Below, piece after piece: positions 45,596 to 53,223 of a DNA stretch of 55,605 bases (the first letter of the stretch is position 1; the number at the start of each line of letters is the position of its first letter). The stretch is from an uncultured Pirellulaceae bacterium. Lineage in GTDB: Bacteria > Planctomycetota > Planctomycetia > Pirellulales > Pirellulaceae. The DNA is taken from the NCBI GenBank assembly GCA_905480235.1, contig CAJQPP010000045.1:1-55605 (forward strand), given 5' to 3'. Both the position numbers and the translations under genes were made by a program. Under the pieces are notes generated by a model that saw nothing but the letters and a program-made list of their open reading frames with translations, did not search any database and was not told the origin of the DNA.

Positions 45596-46027
45596 TCAAA
45601 GCTTATATCCGCGGGCTCGAATATATTGATGACAATCAATACACGTCGTGTTCAATTGGTAGAAACGCATCGCGGTCCCGTCGACACTCTTAGTATCGAC
45701 TGCCTCCTGCAAGCGGACTGCGGCTTTTTTGAAGGCCTGCGTCAGCTCGATATATTCAGGATCATCATCGACAGTCACCCACAGCTCTCCCTCGGTGACC
45801 ATTTTCATATTTGCGATCGCTTCATGGATCATGTCGAAATTGTGAGTCGTCAAACCCTCCAATATCAATTGAGAATACATCAGCTTTGAACGCATGAAGT
45901 CTCTTTGGGCCGTGACTATCGCATCTTGAGGCAGCACAACACGGGGCCCTTCCGTTTGTCGCCAGGTCATTGCCAATCCTGTCACCAAGATGGTGACTGA
46001 ACACAGAATTATCAGCATACGATTCAT
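45596..46027 (-). CDS. Cytochrome c'-like (class II) haem protein
   Basis: 143 residues from the ATG at 46027, which has GGGAG 7 bases upstream; an earlier ATG at 46093 adds 22 residues before the membrane segment. The N-terminus is a signal or anchor helix (MLIILCSVTILVTGLAM), the body is a helical bundle, and the only haem motif, CIDCH, is 13 residues from the C-terminus, the position typical of class II cytochromes c. The ending CIDCHQYIR resembles CVRCHKYIR of the protein at 50832. Likely a periplasmic electron carrier or gas-ligand sensor. It follows the CinA gene. Confidence 0.82.
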   Translation of the reverse strand: MNRMLIILCSVTILVTGLAMTWRQTEGPRVVLPQDAIVTAQRDFMRSKLMYSQLILEGLTTHNFDMIHEAIANMKMVTEGELWVTVDDDPEYIELTQAFKKAAVRLQEAVDTKSVDGTAMRFYQLNTTCIDCHQYIRARGYKL

Positions 46028-46093
46028 ACAAATACTCCCTTTTAAGGCCTGTTTGCCTCGCGCTGGAATGCTTGCATGCTCCAGGCCGGTCAT

Positions 46094-46630
46094 TCAGGCT
46101 ATTTCGGATTGCTCAAGCACCTCGAGCGTCATTCGCAATACGAGTTCTGCGGCTTCCCATTGCCGCTCCATACGCGATGCTTGCTGCAATTTAAAAAAAC
46201 GTGGCTCGACATTGCCTACCATTTCACGATGGCGTCTCGCCGCACCGATCCAAACCATGGGGCCTTCTGTTGTGGCCTCTGGTTGCAGGTGTCCCGTGAC
46301 AGCCACTGCAAGATCAGCTTGCGATGTTTTACTAAGCACGGAGCGTGCCATTGCTGCGGTAACCTGAGGACAAACTGACGAATGTTCAGAAATAAGTTGT
46401 GGATCGATTTGCAGCCAATGCTGCTTGGTCTCATTTTGGTAAGTAACCGAAGAACCGCATAAGTAGGCCGAAATACCGGGGATACCGGCCATCACCGCCG
46501 AAACTAAACCTGCTGTGCAGCTTTCTGCAAACACGATTTGCAGGTTTTGCCGTACCAATTCCGCCGATAATTCCCTCGCCGATTGGCATGTAGAGTCAAT
46601 AATTCGTTGATTGATGAAAGGCTGGTTCAC
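46094..46630 (-). CDS. pncC: CinA C-terminal-family amidohydrolase (nicotinamide-nucleotide amidase type)
   Basis: 178 residues, the length of the stand-alone CinA C-terminal (PncC) domain. The active-site block FAESCTAGLVSAVMAGIPG and the downstream SSVTYQNETK and VAVTGHLQPEATTEGPMVWI are present. It converts nicotinamide mononucleotide to nicotinate mononucleotide in pyridine-nucleotide salvage. The usual GPGG-type segment reads GHLQPEATTEGP, a small deviation. It is divergent from the phosphodiesterase fusion gene, 263 bp away. Confidence 0.85.
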   Translation of the reverse strand: MNQPFINQRIIDSTCQSARELSAELVRQNLQIVFAESCTAGLVSAVMAGIPGISAYLCGSSVTYQNETKQHWLQIDPQLISEHSSVCPQVTAAMARSVLSKTSQADLAVAVTGHLQPEATTEGPMVWIGAARRHREMVGNVEPRFFKLQQASRMERQWEAAELVLRMTLEVLEQSEIA

Positions 46631-46893
46631 GCGTTAAAGTTCCTTCCCTTGAGCGAATCCGCACAACGAGGTGCGCAGAGCGACGCAAAAACGGTAAGTT
46701 ATTGACCAAGCCCCGCAATGGTTGACAGAAGATCGCTCGGGTTTGGCACCACCCAACAGCCTAGCCGATCATTATTCAGGATGCAGCCTGCACGTTCCAA
46801 ATTAACGCGATAGCAGGTTGCCAATCCGTTTCGGCAACGCGAACCACCCCGCACAAAACAAATTCGGTTTAAGAAATTAACCGACGTCATCAT

Positions 46894-49308
46894 ATGAAAC
46901 GAGATCCGCTGCGTGTCACGACGCTGACCAAAATATTACGAGCTTTCCGGCGTGTACTAACAAGGAATGAATGGGCCATCTGGCTACTCGGATTAAAACG
47001 CCACGATGGGAAACCGACCGAACGAGGATTGGTTCTCGTTCAAATTGATGGCCTTTCCGAGAGCCAATTGCAGCGTGCGTTGGCGGAAGGTCATATGCCA
47101 TTTCTGAAATCACTCATCGAGAAAGAACATTATCGCACTCATTCTTTTTATTCGGGTCTTCCTGCCAGCACACCAGCGGTCCAAGCCGAGCTTTACTACG
47201 GTGTAAAAACAGCCGTCCCGGCATTCGGATTTCGAGACCACCAAAGCGGTCGCCTGGTCAGAATGTTTGCCAACGACATCGCAGCTGAGGTGGAAACAAA
47301 AATCCGCGGTGGCAACACCGGATTACTCCAGGGTGGTAGTTCCTACGGAAATATTTACAGTGGCGGGGCAGACGATGTCTATTTTTGTGCCACCAGTTTT
47401 GGCTGGAGTGAGTTCTTCCGCACGCTGAACCCATTCAATCTTTTGTTCGTGATGCTGTTGAATTTTGTGATGTTCTTTCGAGTCGTAGGCTTGATGATCA
47501 TTGAGTCATTTTTGGCCTGCATCGGATTTGTCCGGGGTGTGTTAACAGGGGGAGAATTCTGGCAAGAATTAGTCATGATTCCGGCCCGCGTAATGGTAGT
47601 TGTACTATTGCGAGAACTGGTCACCACCGGGGCCTGCTTCGATGCCGCTCGTGGTCTGCCCATCATCCATCTGAATCTTCTAGGCTACGATGAACAAGCG
47701 CATCGCCGCGGTCCAGAATCGAAATTTGCCCACTGGACTCTGGATGGCATTGATCATTCGATTAAACGAATTTGGCGTTCAGCTCATCTGGGTGCCGGTC
47801 GTGAATATGACCTTTGGGTTTTTTCAGATCACGGCCAGGAAACCACCCTTCCTTATGAAAACCAAAACGACAAATCCATTCAATCCATCATTGCCAATTG
47901 GGTCGATAAAGGCATTGAGGTGCCGGCGGATCCGAGCAAGCACCGCCACCAACGATTACCCACGAGAGCCAATTGGTTAGGTATAAACTGGTTGGTCTCG
48001 ATGGCCTTCGGGGAGCAGGATCACGACATCCAAACCCGTTCGCCGAACGTACAAACCGTCACCTCGGGTTCATTGGGATTTGTTTATCTCCTGAACCCCC
48101 AGGCTTTGGAAAGCCGTGATGAACTCGCTGAAAAACTTGTCAGCGAATTTCAGGTTCCCATGACCGCTCAACCACTGCCGCAACAACGCGTAAAAATTCA
48201 CTCACCCGAAGGAACCTACTTCTTACCCGATGACGCCGTGCAAGTCTTTGGAGCAGACCACCCATTCCTGGAGGATGTCACGCAAGACTTTGTTCGTTTG
48301 GTGCACCATGAGGACGCAGGTGACGTCACTCTGGTGGGCTGGAACTCCGACAAACCCTCGACCAGTTTTGTTTTACAACATGGTGCTCACGCCGGTCCGG
48401 GCTCTCAGGAGACTAATGGCTTCGCACTGTTGCCAAATGATATCCCGCTGCCGGAAACTGAAAAGCGTTACCTGCGACCTGATGATCTGAGACGGACGGC
48501 CTTGCATTTTCTCGACAGAACTCCACAAGGGACTCCGCTTCGACGCGTGAAAGTCACCGAAGAGGAATCCATTCGGATAATGACTTATAACGTGCATGCC
48601 TGTGTTGGCATGGACGGTCAACTTTCGCCGCAAAGAATTGCGCGCGTCATAGCACAATCCGCCGCGGACGTCATTTGCCTTCAAGAACTGGATGTTGGCC
48701 GCAAACGCTCCGGTAACCTCGACCAACCGCATGTCATCGCGGAATATTTGAAAATGAATCATCACTTTCATCCGGCTTGGCATGTCCAGGAGGAGCGATT
48801 TGGGAATGCGATTCTGACACGTTTCCCAATGCAAGTCGTACGCACCGATGGGCTCCATCAATACAATGAGGATCGGTCTCGTCGCAGTGCTTTATGGGTC
48901 GAGATTGATATCGGCAAAGAAAAACCCCTCCAACTGATTAACACCCACCTCAGCATCTACCCTCAGGAACAACTGCTGCAGGCACAACAACTGGTCAAGG
49001 AATGGGTCGAGCCGGCGCGCTTGGCAGGACCAATTGTCGTCTGTGGAGATTTCAACGCGCGGCCTAATTCCAAGACGCATAAAGCCTTTGCCAGCGCATT
49101 AGGGGATGTTGATGCCTTTAATGATGGACCCAGTCGCTCGACCTATTTTAGCCCATTCCCGGTACTGAGAGTCGATCACATATTCGTTAATGAAATGCTG
49201 AAACCGATCAATGTTGAAGTGCCATTCAGTCGCATGGCGAGAATTGCTTCCGACCATTTGCCTCTCACAACCGATTTGAAAGTGAGCTCCCTCACCCGTC
49301 AATCATAA
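46894..49308 (+). CDS. Alkaline-phosphatase-superfamily phosphodiesterase fused to EEP endonuclease/phosphatase domain
   Basis: 804 residues. Residues about 45-420 are a nucleotide-pyrophosphatase/phosphodiesterase-like domain: metal Asp in LVLVQIDGLSES, nucleophile Thr in LPASTPAVQAELYYG, then NLLGYDEQAHRRGPES and VFSDHGQE. Two hydrophobic helices at about 180-240 (FNLLFVMLLNFVMFFRVVGL, ARVMVVVLLRELV) interrupt it. From about residue 555 comes an exonuclease-endonuclease-phosphatase domain with every catalytic block: MTYNVHACVG, VICLQELD, INTHLS, VVCGDFNARPNS, VDHIF and SDHLPLT. Both halves cleave phosphodiesters or phosphomonoesters. The fusion suggests sequential action on one substrate, perhaps lipid or nucleotide derived. 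The substrate is unknown. Confidence 0.87.
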   Translation: MKRDPLRVTTLTKILRAFRRVLTRNEWAIWLLGLKRHDGKPTERGLVLVQIDGLSESQLQRALAEGHMPFLKSLIEKEHYRTHSFYSGLPASTPAVQAELYYGVKTAVPAFGFRDHQSGRLVRMFANDIAAEVETKIRGGNTGLLQGGSSYGNIYSGGADDVYFCATSFGWSEFFRTLNPFNLLFVMLLNFVMFFRVVGLMIIESFLACIGFVRGVLTGGEFWQELVMIPARVMVVVLLRELVTTGACFDAARGLPIIHLNLLGYDEQAHRRGPESKFAHWTLDGIDHSIKRIWRSAHLGAGREYDLWVFSDHGQETTLPYENQNDKSIQSIIANWVDKGIEVPADPSKHRHQRLPTRANWLGINWLVSMAFGEQDHDIQTRSPNVQTVTSGSLGFVYLLNPQALESRDELAEKLVSEFQVPMTAQPLPQQRVKIHSPEGTYFLPDDAVQVFGADHPFLEDVTQDFVRLVHHEDAGDVTLVGWNSDKPSTSFVLQHGAHAGPGSQETNGFALLPNDIPLPETEKRYLRPDDLRRTALHFLDRTPQGTPLRRVKVTEEESIRIMTYNVHACVGMDGQLSPQRIARVIAQSAADVICLQELDVGRKRSGNLDQPHVIAEYLKMNHHFHPAWHVQEERFGNAILTRFPMQVVRTDGLHQYNEDRSRRSALWVEIDIGKEKPLQLINTHLSIYPQEQLLQAQQLVKEWVEPARLAGPIVVCGDFNARPNSKTHKAFASALGDVDAFNDGPSRSTYFSPFPVLRVDHIFVNEMLKPINVEVPFSRMARIASDHLPLTTDLKVSSLTRQS

Positions 49309-49420
49309 CCAGGCTCGGCTGGCAAAGTGGCCCTCATCTCGCGAAGGAAAATCATACGAAAGCACTTGTCGATTTACCCCGAGCCTGCCTTACTCAGCCT
49401 TTCCAGACGGCGCGAAACCA

Positions 49421-49855
49421 TCAATTGCCGTCGCGCAGCACCATCACGGGGCAAGTTGCCAACCGCACCACGCGTTCTGCCACAGAGCCCAATAATAATC
49501 GGCTAATACCAGAGCGACCGTGAGAAGAGATCACGATCAGACCGGCCTTTTCTTCTTTCGCGAAATGTGTGATTTCGCTACCAGGATCACCAAACTTTGA
49601 CACAAACGTTAAACCTGGGTACTGCTCTACGGACACTTCTTTGTGAAAGCTCTTCTCCAGATGCTGGCTAATATCTTTTTCGGAATAGGTTCCCCAAATC
49701 ACGCTGGGTTCGGCCACGGCAGGGTAGGGCGTCACATGGATGACCCTAATTTGGGCTGACGATTCGGCGAATCCGAGAGCTTTTTCCAATGCCGCTTTGG
49801 ACATGTCAGAATAATCCCAAGGCACGATAACGGGTTGTTTTGTGAAGCTGCTCAT
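49421..49855 (-). CDS. Universal stress protein (UspA family)
   Basis: 144 residues from the ATG at 49855, with GGAG about 9 bases upstream. Strand 1 is VIVPWDYSDMSKAALEKALG and the ATP motif SSHGRSGISRLLLGSVAERV is complete. It is last of three minus-strand genes (cytochrome, Usp-CBS, Usp) that probably form one operon controlled by the sigma-54 element at 51401. Confidence 0.94.
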   Translation of the reverse strand: MSSFTKQPVIVPWDYSDMSKAALEKALGFAESSAQIRVIHVTPYPAVAEPSVIWGTYSEKDISQHLEKSFHKEVSVEQYPGLTFVSKFGDPGSEITHFAKEEKAGLIVISSHGRSGISRLLLGSVAERVVRLATCPVMVLRDGN

Positions 49856-49892
49856 TTTCTCTTTCTCCGATATTCTTTTGCTGGGAAGATCT

Positions 49893-50813
49893 CTAGGCCT
49901 CGGCCGTAGGTCGCTCCAATTCCACGACATCCCCCTTGATTAAAATTCCCACGGGGCGGGATTTCTCATCCACGACAATCAAGTGGTGAATTTTTGGGTG
50001 TCGCTCAAAACACTCTCTTGCCTTGCGGCAGGAATCCTCATTTGAAATGGTAATTACGGGAGCGGTCATATGTCGACTGACTTGGTGGAAAGAGTCTTCA
50101 CTGCCGGTACGCCGCTGTCCGTAAGCATCCGTTTCGTAAAACTCATCGAACACAGTTTGATCACCGGCTTCATACCGCTCCCACAGTTTGTGGTATTTTT
50201 GAATATCCGTATTTGTCAAAATCCCGATGCATCTTCCAAAAGCGTCGACCGTGGGGGCAGCGGTCTCGTGTCTTTCCTGAAATGAACGGAGTACGTCGGG
50301 CATCAATTGATCTCCGGCAATCGCACCGACCTGATTCATGACTCCGACAACCGGCCTTTCATGCTTAGGCACCGAACCTCGGTCTTGCTGACTCAATTCA
50401 GGATGCTTCACCAATACAACCGGTCGCTCTGCATGCCGAGCCACATACTCAGCCACGCTCCCCATGATTAAACGGATCACTCCGCTATATCCATGAGTGG
50501 CCATGACAACCATATCACAGGATTCCGCAGCCCTTACGATTTCGGGTCCGGGACTCCCCGTCAAAAACAACGTCTCAAAATCCAGCCCTTGGTCGGTCGG
50601 TCGCAAAGCTGCCAATTCTTGCTTCCGTTCCTCAGTAACCGCATCGAGATACTCGTTACCTACCACGGACTCCTCAGGCAACCACCTGGGAGAAACGTAA
50701 CAAAATACAATCGTTGCCTGATGTTGACGAGCAAGTGTGCTGGCTAACTCAACCGCGGCCAAGCTGTTATCTGACAAATCGACGGGGCAGAGAATTCGTT
50801 TCATTTCGTTCAC
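49893..50813 (-). CDS. Usp-CBS fusion protein
   Basis: 306 residues. Residues 1-145 are a Usp domain (KRILCPVDLSDNSLAAVELA; ATP motif ATHGYSGVIRLIMGSVAEYV). Residues about 165-300 are a CBS pair (TVDAFGRCIGILTNTDIQKY; IHHLIVVDEKSRPVGILIKGDVVEL in pieces). The CBS half resembles the separate CBS protein at 28730 closely, including a spacer of about 50 residues between the motifs, so this is a fusion of the two partners encoded separately in the activator operon. Two adenine-nucleotide sensors in one chain suggest an energy-state switch. It starts 18 bp after the cytochrome stop. Confidence 0.93.
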   Translation of the reverse strand: MNEMKRILCPVDLSDNSLAAVELASTLARQHQATIVFCYVSPRWLPEESVVGNEYLDAVTEERKQELAALRPTDQGLDFETLFLTGSPGPEIVRAAESCDMVVMATHGYSGVIRLIMGSVAEYVARHAERPVVLVKHPELSQQDRGSVPKHERPVVGVMNQVGAIAGDQLMPDVLRSFQERHETAAPTVDAFGRCIGILTNTDIQKYHKLWERYEAGDQTVFDEFYETDAYGQRRTGSEDSFHQVSRHMTAPVITISNEDSCRKARECFERHPKIHHLIVVDEKSRPVGILIKGDVVELERPTAEA

Positions 50814-50831
50814 GGAAAGCGCCTCAGAAAA

Positions 50832-51266
50832 TTACTTATCTCGTATGTATTTATGACAACGTACACAGTTAAGCGTCACTTCGAAATATGCCAATGTCGT
50901 ACCATCGATATTTTTTGAGGCCGCTGCTCGCCTTAAACGATCGGTACTACCGCGAAATTCAGCACTGAGCCGAAAATAATCCGGCGTCGTTAATACATTC
51001 CACCCGGATTCCAAGCTTAATTTCTTGAGTTCATCGGCGCCTTGGGTGATTTTTGTGAAATCCGCCATCGCCAAGCCACCCACTATTTCTCGGCTGATAT
51101 CTAATTTCACCTTCATAAAATCACTGGTCGACAAAGACAGATCTTGATCCTGTTGCTGCTGAGCGGGCTGGCCGATCTCATGCGCCAGCGGCGCCGGTGT
51201 CACGCCACCGGGAACTTCGCAGAGAAAGCAAATCAAGAGTACCGAAACAGCCGGTTTCAAAAACAT
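50832..51266 (-). CDS. Cytochrome c'-like (class II) haem protein
   Basis: 144 residues. Signal peptide (LKPAVSVLLICFLCEVPGG), a Gln-rich linker, then a helical body with the single haem motif CVRCH nine residues before the C-terminus. The ending CVRCHKYIRDK parallels CIDCHQYIR of the gene at 45596; the two are paralogues. It is the first gene of the Usp-CBS/Usp operon, with a sigma-54 promoter 137 bp upstream. A role as a periplasmic redox or gas-ligand component of the same response is inferred. Confidence 0.83.
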   Translation of the reverse strand: MFLKPAVSVLLICFLCEVPGGVTPAPLAHEIGQPAQQQQDQDLSLSTSDFMKVKLDISREIVGGLAMADFTKITQGADELKKLSLESGWNVLTTPDYFRLSAEFRGSTDRLRRAAASKNIDGTTLAYFEVTLNCVRCHKYIRDK

Positions 51267-51400
51267 GTCAATTCCTTTTTGAAAATAGTTACGCGAATCG
51301 CAGCAAAATCACGAAACCGAAAATCCGTCGATTTCGCAAAGATTAATGCTGCAGCACCTGCCTTACAAATCACCAAACGGGTCATTTGCATCAGACTTGA

Positions 51401-51420
51401 ATGCAACCCACATGCCATAC
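51401..51420 (-). promoter_or_regulatory. Sigma-54 promoter of the cytochrome - Usp-CBS - Usp operon
   Basis: On the minus strand ATGGCATGTGGGTTGCA with GG at 51416-51415, GC at 51404-51403 and N10 spacing. The leader to the ATG at 51266 would be about 125 nt, longer than for the other units. Confidence 0.75.
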
Positions 51421-51483
51421 CCCAAGAGATTACCAAGACTCAGGGTACGTAACCCTAAAAAGGGAAGTTCGCATTGAGCACCT

Positions 51484-51501
51484 GTGCGAAAAAGCGCGCT
51501 T
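51484..51501. promoter_or_regulatory. Candidate enhancer (best copy of the shared element)
   Basis: GTGCGAAAAAGCGCGCTT, 68-85 bp upstream of the -24 element. It contains the palindrome AAGCGCGCTT. Near-copies are at 37686-37703 (15 of 18 positions) and 39245-39260 (14 of 16), with shorter or looser relatives at 30321 and 35522. Confidence 0.55.
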
Positions 51502-51779
51502 GTGACGGCAGGAGCACGGTCACTCAATTCCATGAGTTGGGTCGGCATAACCTCCTGACCTTTTGGAAATCGCGCGAGATGGCTTCCCGACCCGATCCCG
51601 CGCAGCTGATGCGTGGACTTCTTGTGAACGCGGCCCCTGCCAAACCCCTGCAGCCAGTATGGACGAATGAAAGCAATTCGGGCATCGAAAGATATTAGCG
51701 TATTGGACCGGCGGCAGCGCGATTGCAGACACGCTCGGTTTCGCTGCCGCAGCGTACCTTAGACTGGTAATTATTTCTT

Positions 51780-53213
51780 TTAAGCGAGGATGTCTTGCGC
51801 GACCTGACCATACACATCCGTCAAGCGAAAATCTCGTCCGGTATGGCTATAAGTCAGTTGCTGATGATCGATACCTAACAAATGTAGAATCGTCGCATGT
51901 AAATCATGGATGGTCATTCTATTCTTGACCGCGTAATAGCCGAATTCGTCTGTGCTTCCATACCGGAAACCTCCCTTCACGCCTCCGCCGGCCATCCACA
52001 TGGTAAATCCTTCGGCATGATGGTCCCTGCCAATGATTTTAGGATCACCTGCCTGAGCGGTCGGCGTCCGGCCGAATTCGCCGCCCCATAAAACTAATGT
52101 GTCCTCGAGCAAGCCCCTTTGTTTTAGATCCTTGATTAAGCCCGTAATCGGTTTATCGATCTGCGCTACATTGATTTCGTGACCCTGCTTTAAATGCGAG
52201 TGCTGGTCCCATTGCTCGTTATTAAAGGGCAGGCTGTGCGAATGACTGACCTGAATAAACCGCACGTCACGTTCCGCAAAGCGTCGCGCTAACAAACACA
52301 TTTGACCAAAATTCTCTGTTTGCTTTTCATCCATGCCGTACAGACGTTTGGTGGCTGCGGTTTCGGAAGCTAAATCCACGGCCTCCGGGGCGGCTGTCTG
52401 CATGCGAAACGCCATTTCATAGGACTCAATTCGCGCTGCCATTTCGGAGTCCTCTCGACGCGATGCGAGGTGTTGCCGATTAAGTTTTTGTAAAAAATCC
52501 AACTGCCGTCGCTGCTCCGCGGGCGAGGCAAAATCACTTTTCAGAAATCGGAATTGAGCGTCCTTGGCCAACGAGTTGGGGTAACCCGGCTCGCCCAAAG
52601 GAACGCCTTGATGAATAGATGGCAGAAATGCGCTACCAAAATTATCGACGCCACCGTGCAAACTGGAAGGGCAGATGGTAATAAAATCGGGTAAGTTTCG
52701 ATTCTCGCTACCAAGCCCGTAACTAATCCAAGATCCCATACTGGGGCGCAACTTGGAATCGCTACCCGTGAATAACTTCATGCACGCGCCACCATGAGCA
52801 ACGTTAGTATCGCAAACACTATGCAACATGCATAATTCGTCCGCGACCTCGGGCAGATGCTGCCACAGCTCACTCATTGGGATACCGCTTTTTCCCGTCG
52901 CTCGGAATTTCCACGGAGAAGCTAATAAATTCCCTCGCTCGGCAAATTGCACGCGTGTTCGCTGAAAAGGAGGAGCTTCACCATTACGGCGTGTTAGTTC
53001 CGGCTTGGGATCAAACAAGTCGACGTGAGAGGGGCCTCCATGCATGAACAAAAAAATGACGCGTTTGGCCCGCGCTGGAAAATGCCGGAACGCAGGCTTC
53101 GCCTCGGTCTCACCGGCAGCCGCTGTTAGGGCTTGGCGGGACAGCAGTCCTTGCAAAGCCAAACCACCAAAGCCAACGCACCAGTGATTCAATAGATCCC
53201 GTCTGTTAAGCAT
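51780..53213 (-). CDS. DUF1501 domain protein (exported, sulfatase-like fold)
   Basis: 477 residues from the ATG at 53213. The N-terminus has a twin-arginine-like start (NRRDLLNHWCVGFGGLALQG), so it is probably exported by Tat. Family hallmarks are FLFMHGGPSHVDLFDPKPEL, DTNVAHGGACMKLFTG, LPDFITICPSS, LVLWGGEFGRTP and GRDHHAEGFTMWMAGGGVKGG (in pieces). DUF1501 proteins belong to the alkaline-phosphatase/sulfatase superfamily and are abundant in planctomycetes. The reaction is unknown. The gene lies 10 bp behind the DUF1553 gene, the standard pairing. Confidence 0.92.
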   Translation of the reverse strand: MLNRRDLLNHWCVGFGGLALQGLLSRQALTAAAGETEAKPAFRHFPARAKRVIFLFMHGGPSHVDLFDPKPELTRRNGEAPPFQRTRVQFAERGNLLASPWKFRATGKSGIPMSELWQHLPEVADELCMLHSVCDTNVAHGGACMKLFTGSDSKLRPSMGSWISYGLGSENRNLPDFITICPSSLHGGVDNFGSAFLPSIHQGVPLGEPGYPNSLAKDAQFRFLKSDFASPAEQRRQLDFLQKLNRQHLASRREDSEMAARIESYEMAFRMQTAAPEAVDLASETAATKRLYGMDEKQTENFGQMCLLARRFAERDVRFIQVSHSHSLPFNNEQWDQHSHLKQGHEINVAQIDKPITGLIKDLKQRGLLEDTLVLWGGEFGRTPTAQAGDPKIIGRDHHAEGFTMWMAGGGVKGGFRYGSTDEFGYYAVKNRMTIHDLHATILHLLGIDHQQLTYSHTGRDFRLTDVYGQVAQDILA

Positions 53214-53223
53214 TGTTTTGTTT

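Larger units (their letters stand above)
51267..51779. other. Control region, about 510 bp
   Basis: Holds the sigma-54 promoter (51401-51420) and enhancer-like element (51484-51501) for the cytochrome-Usp operon. The inverted repeat TTCGCA-N11-TGCGAA surrounds 51469-51491. The part nearest 51779 is the downstream side of the DUF1501 gene; no gene was recognised. Confidence 0.5.
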
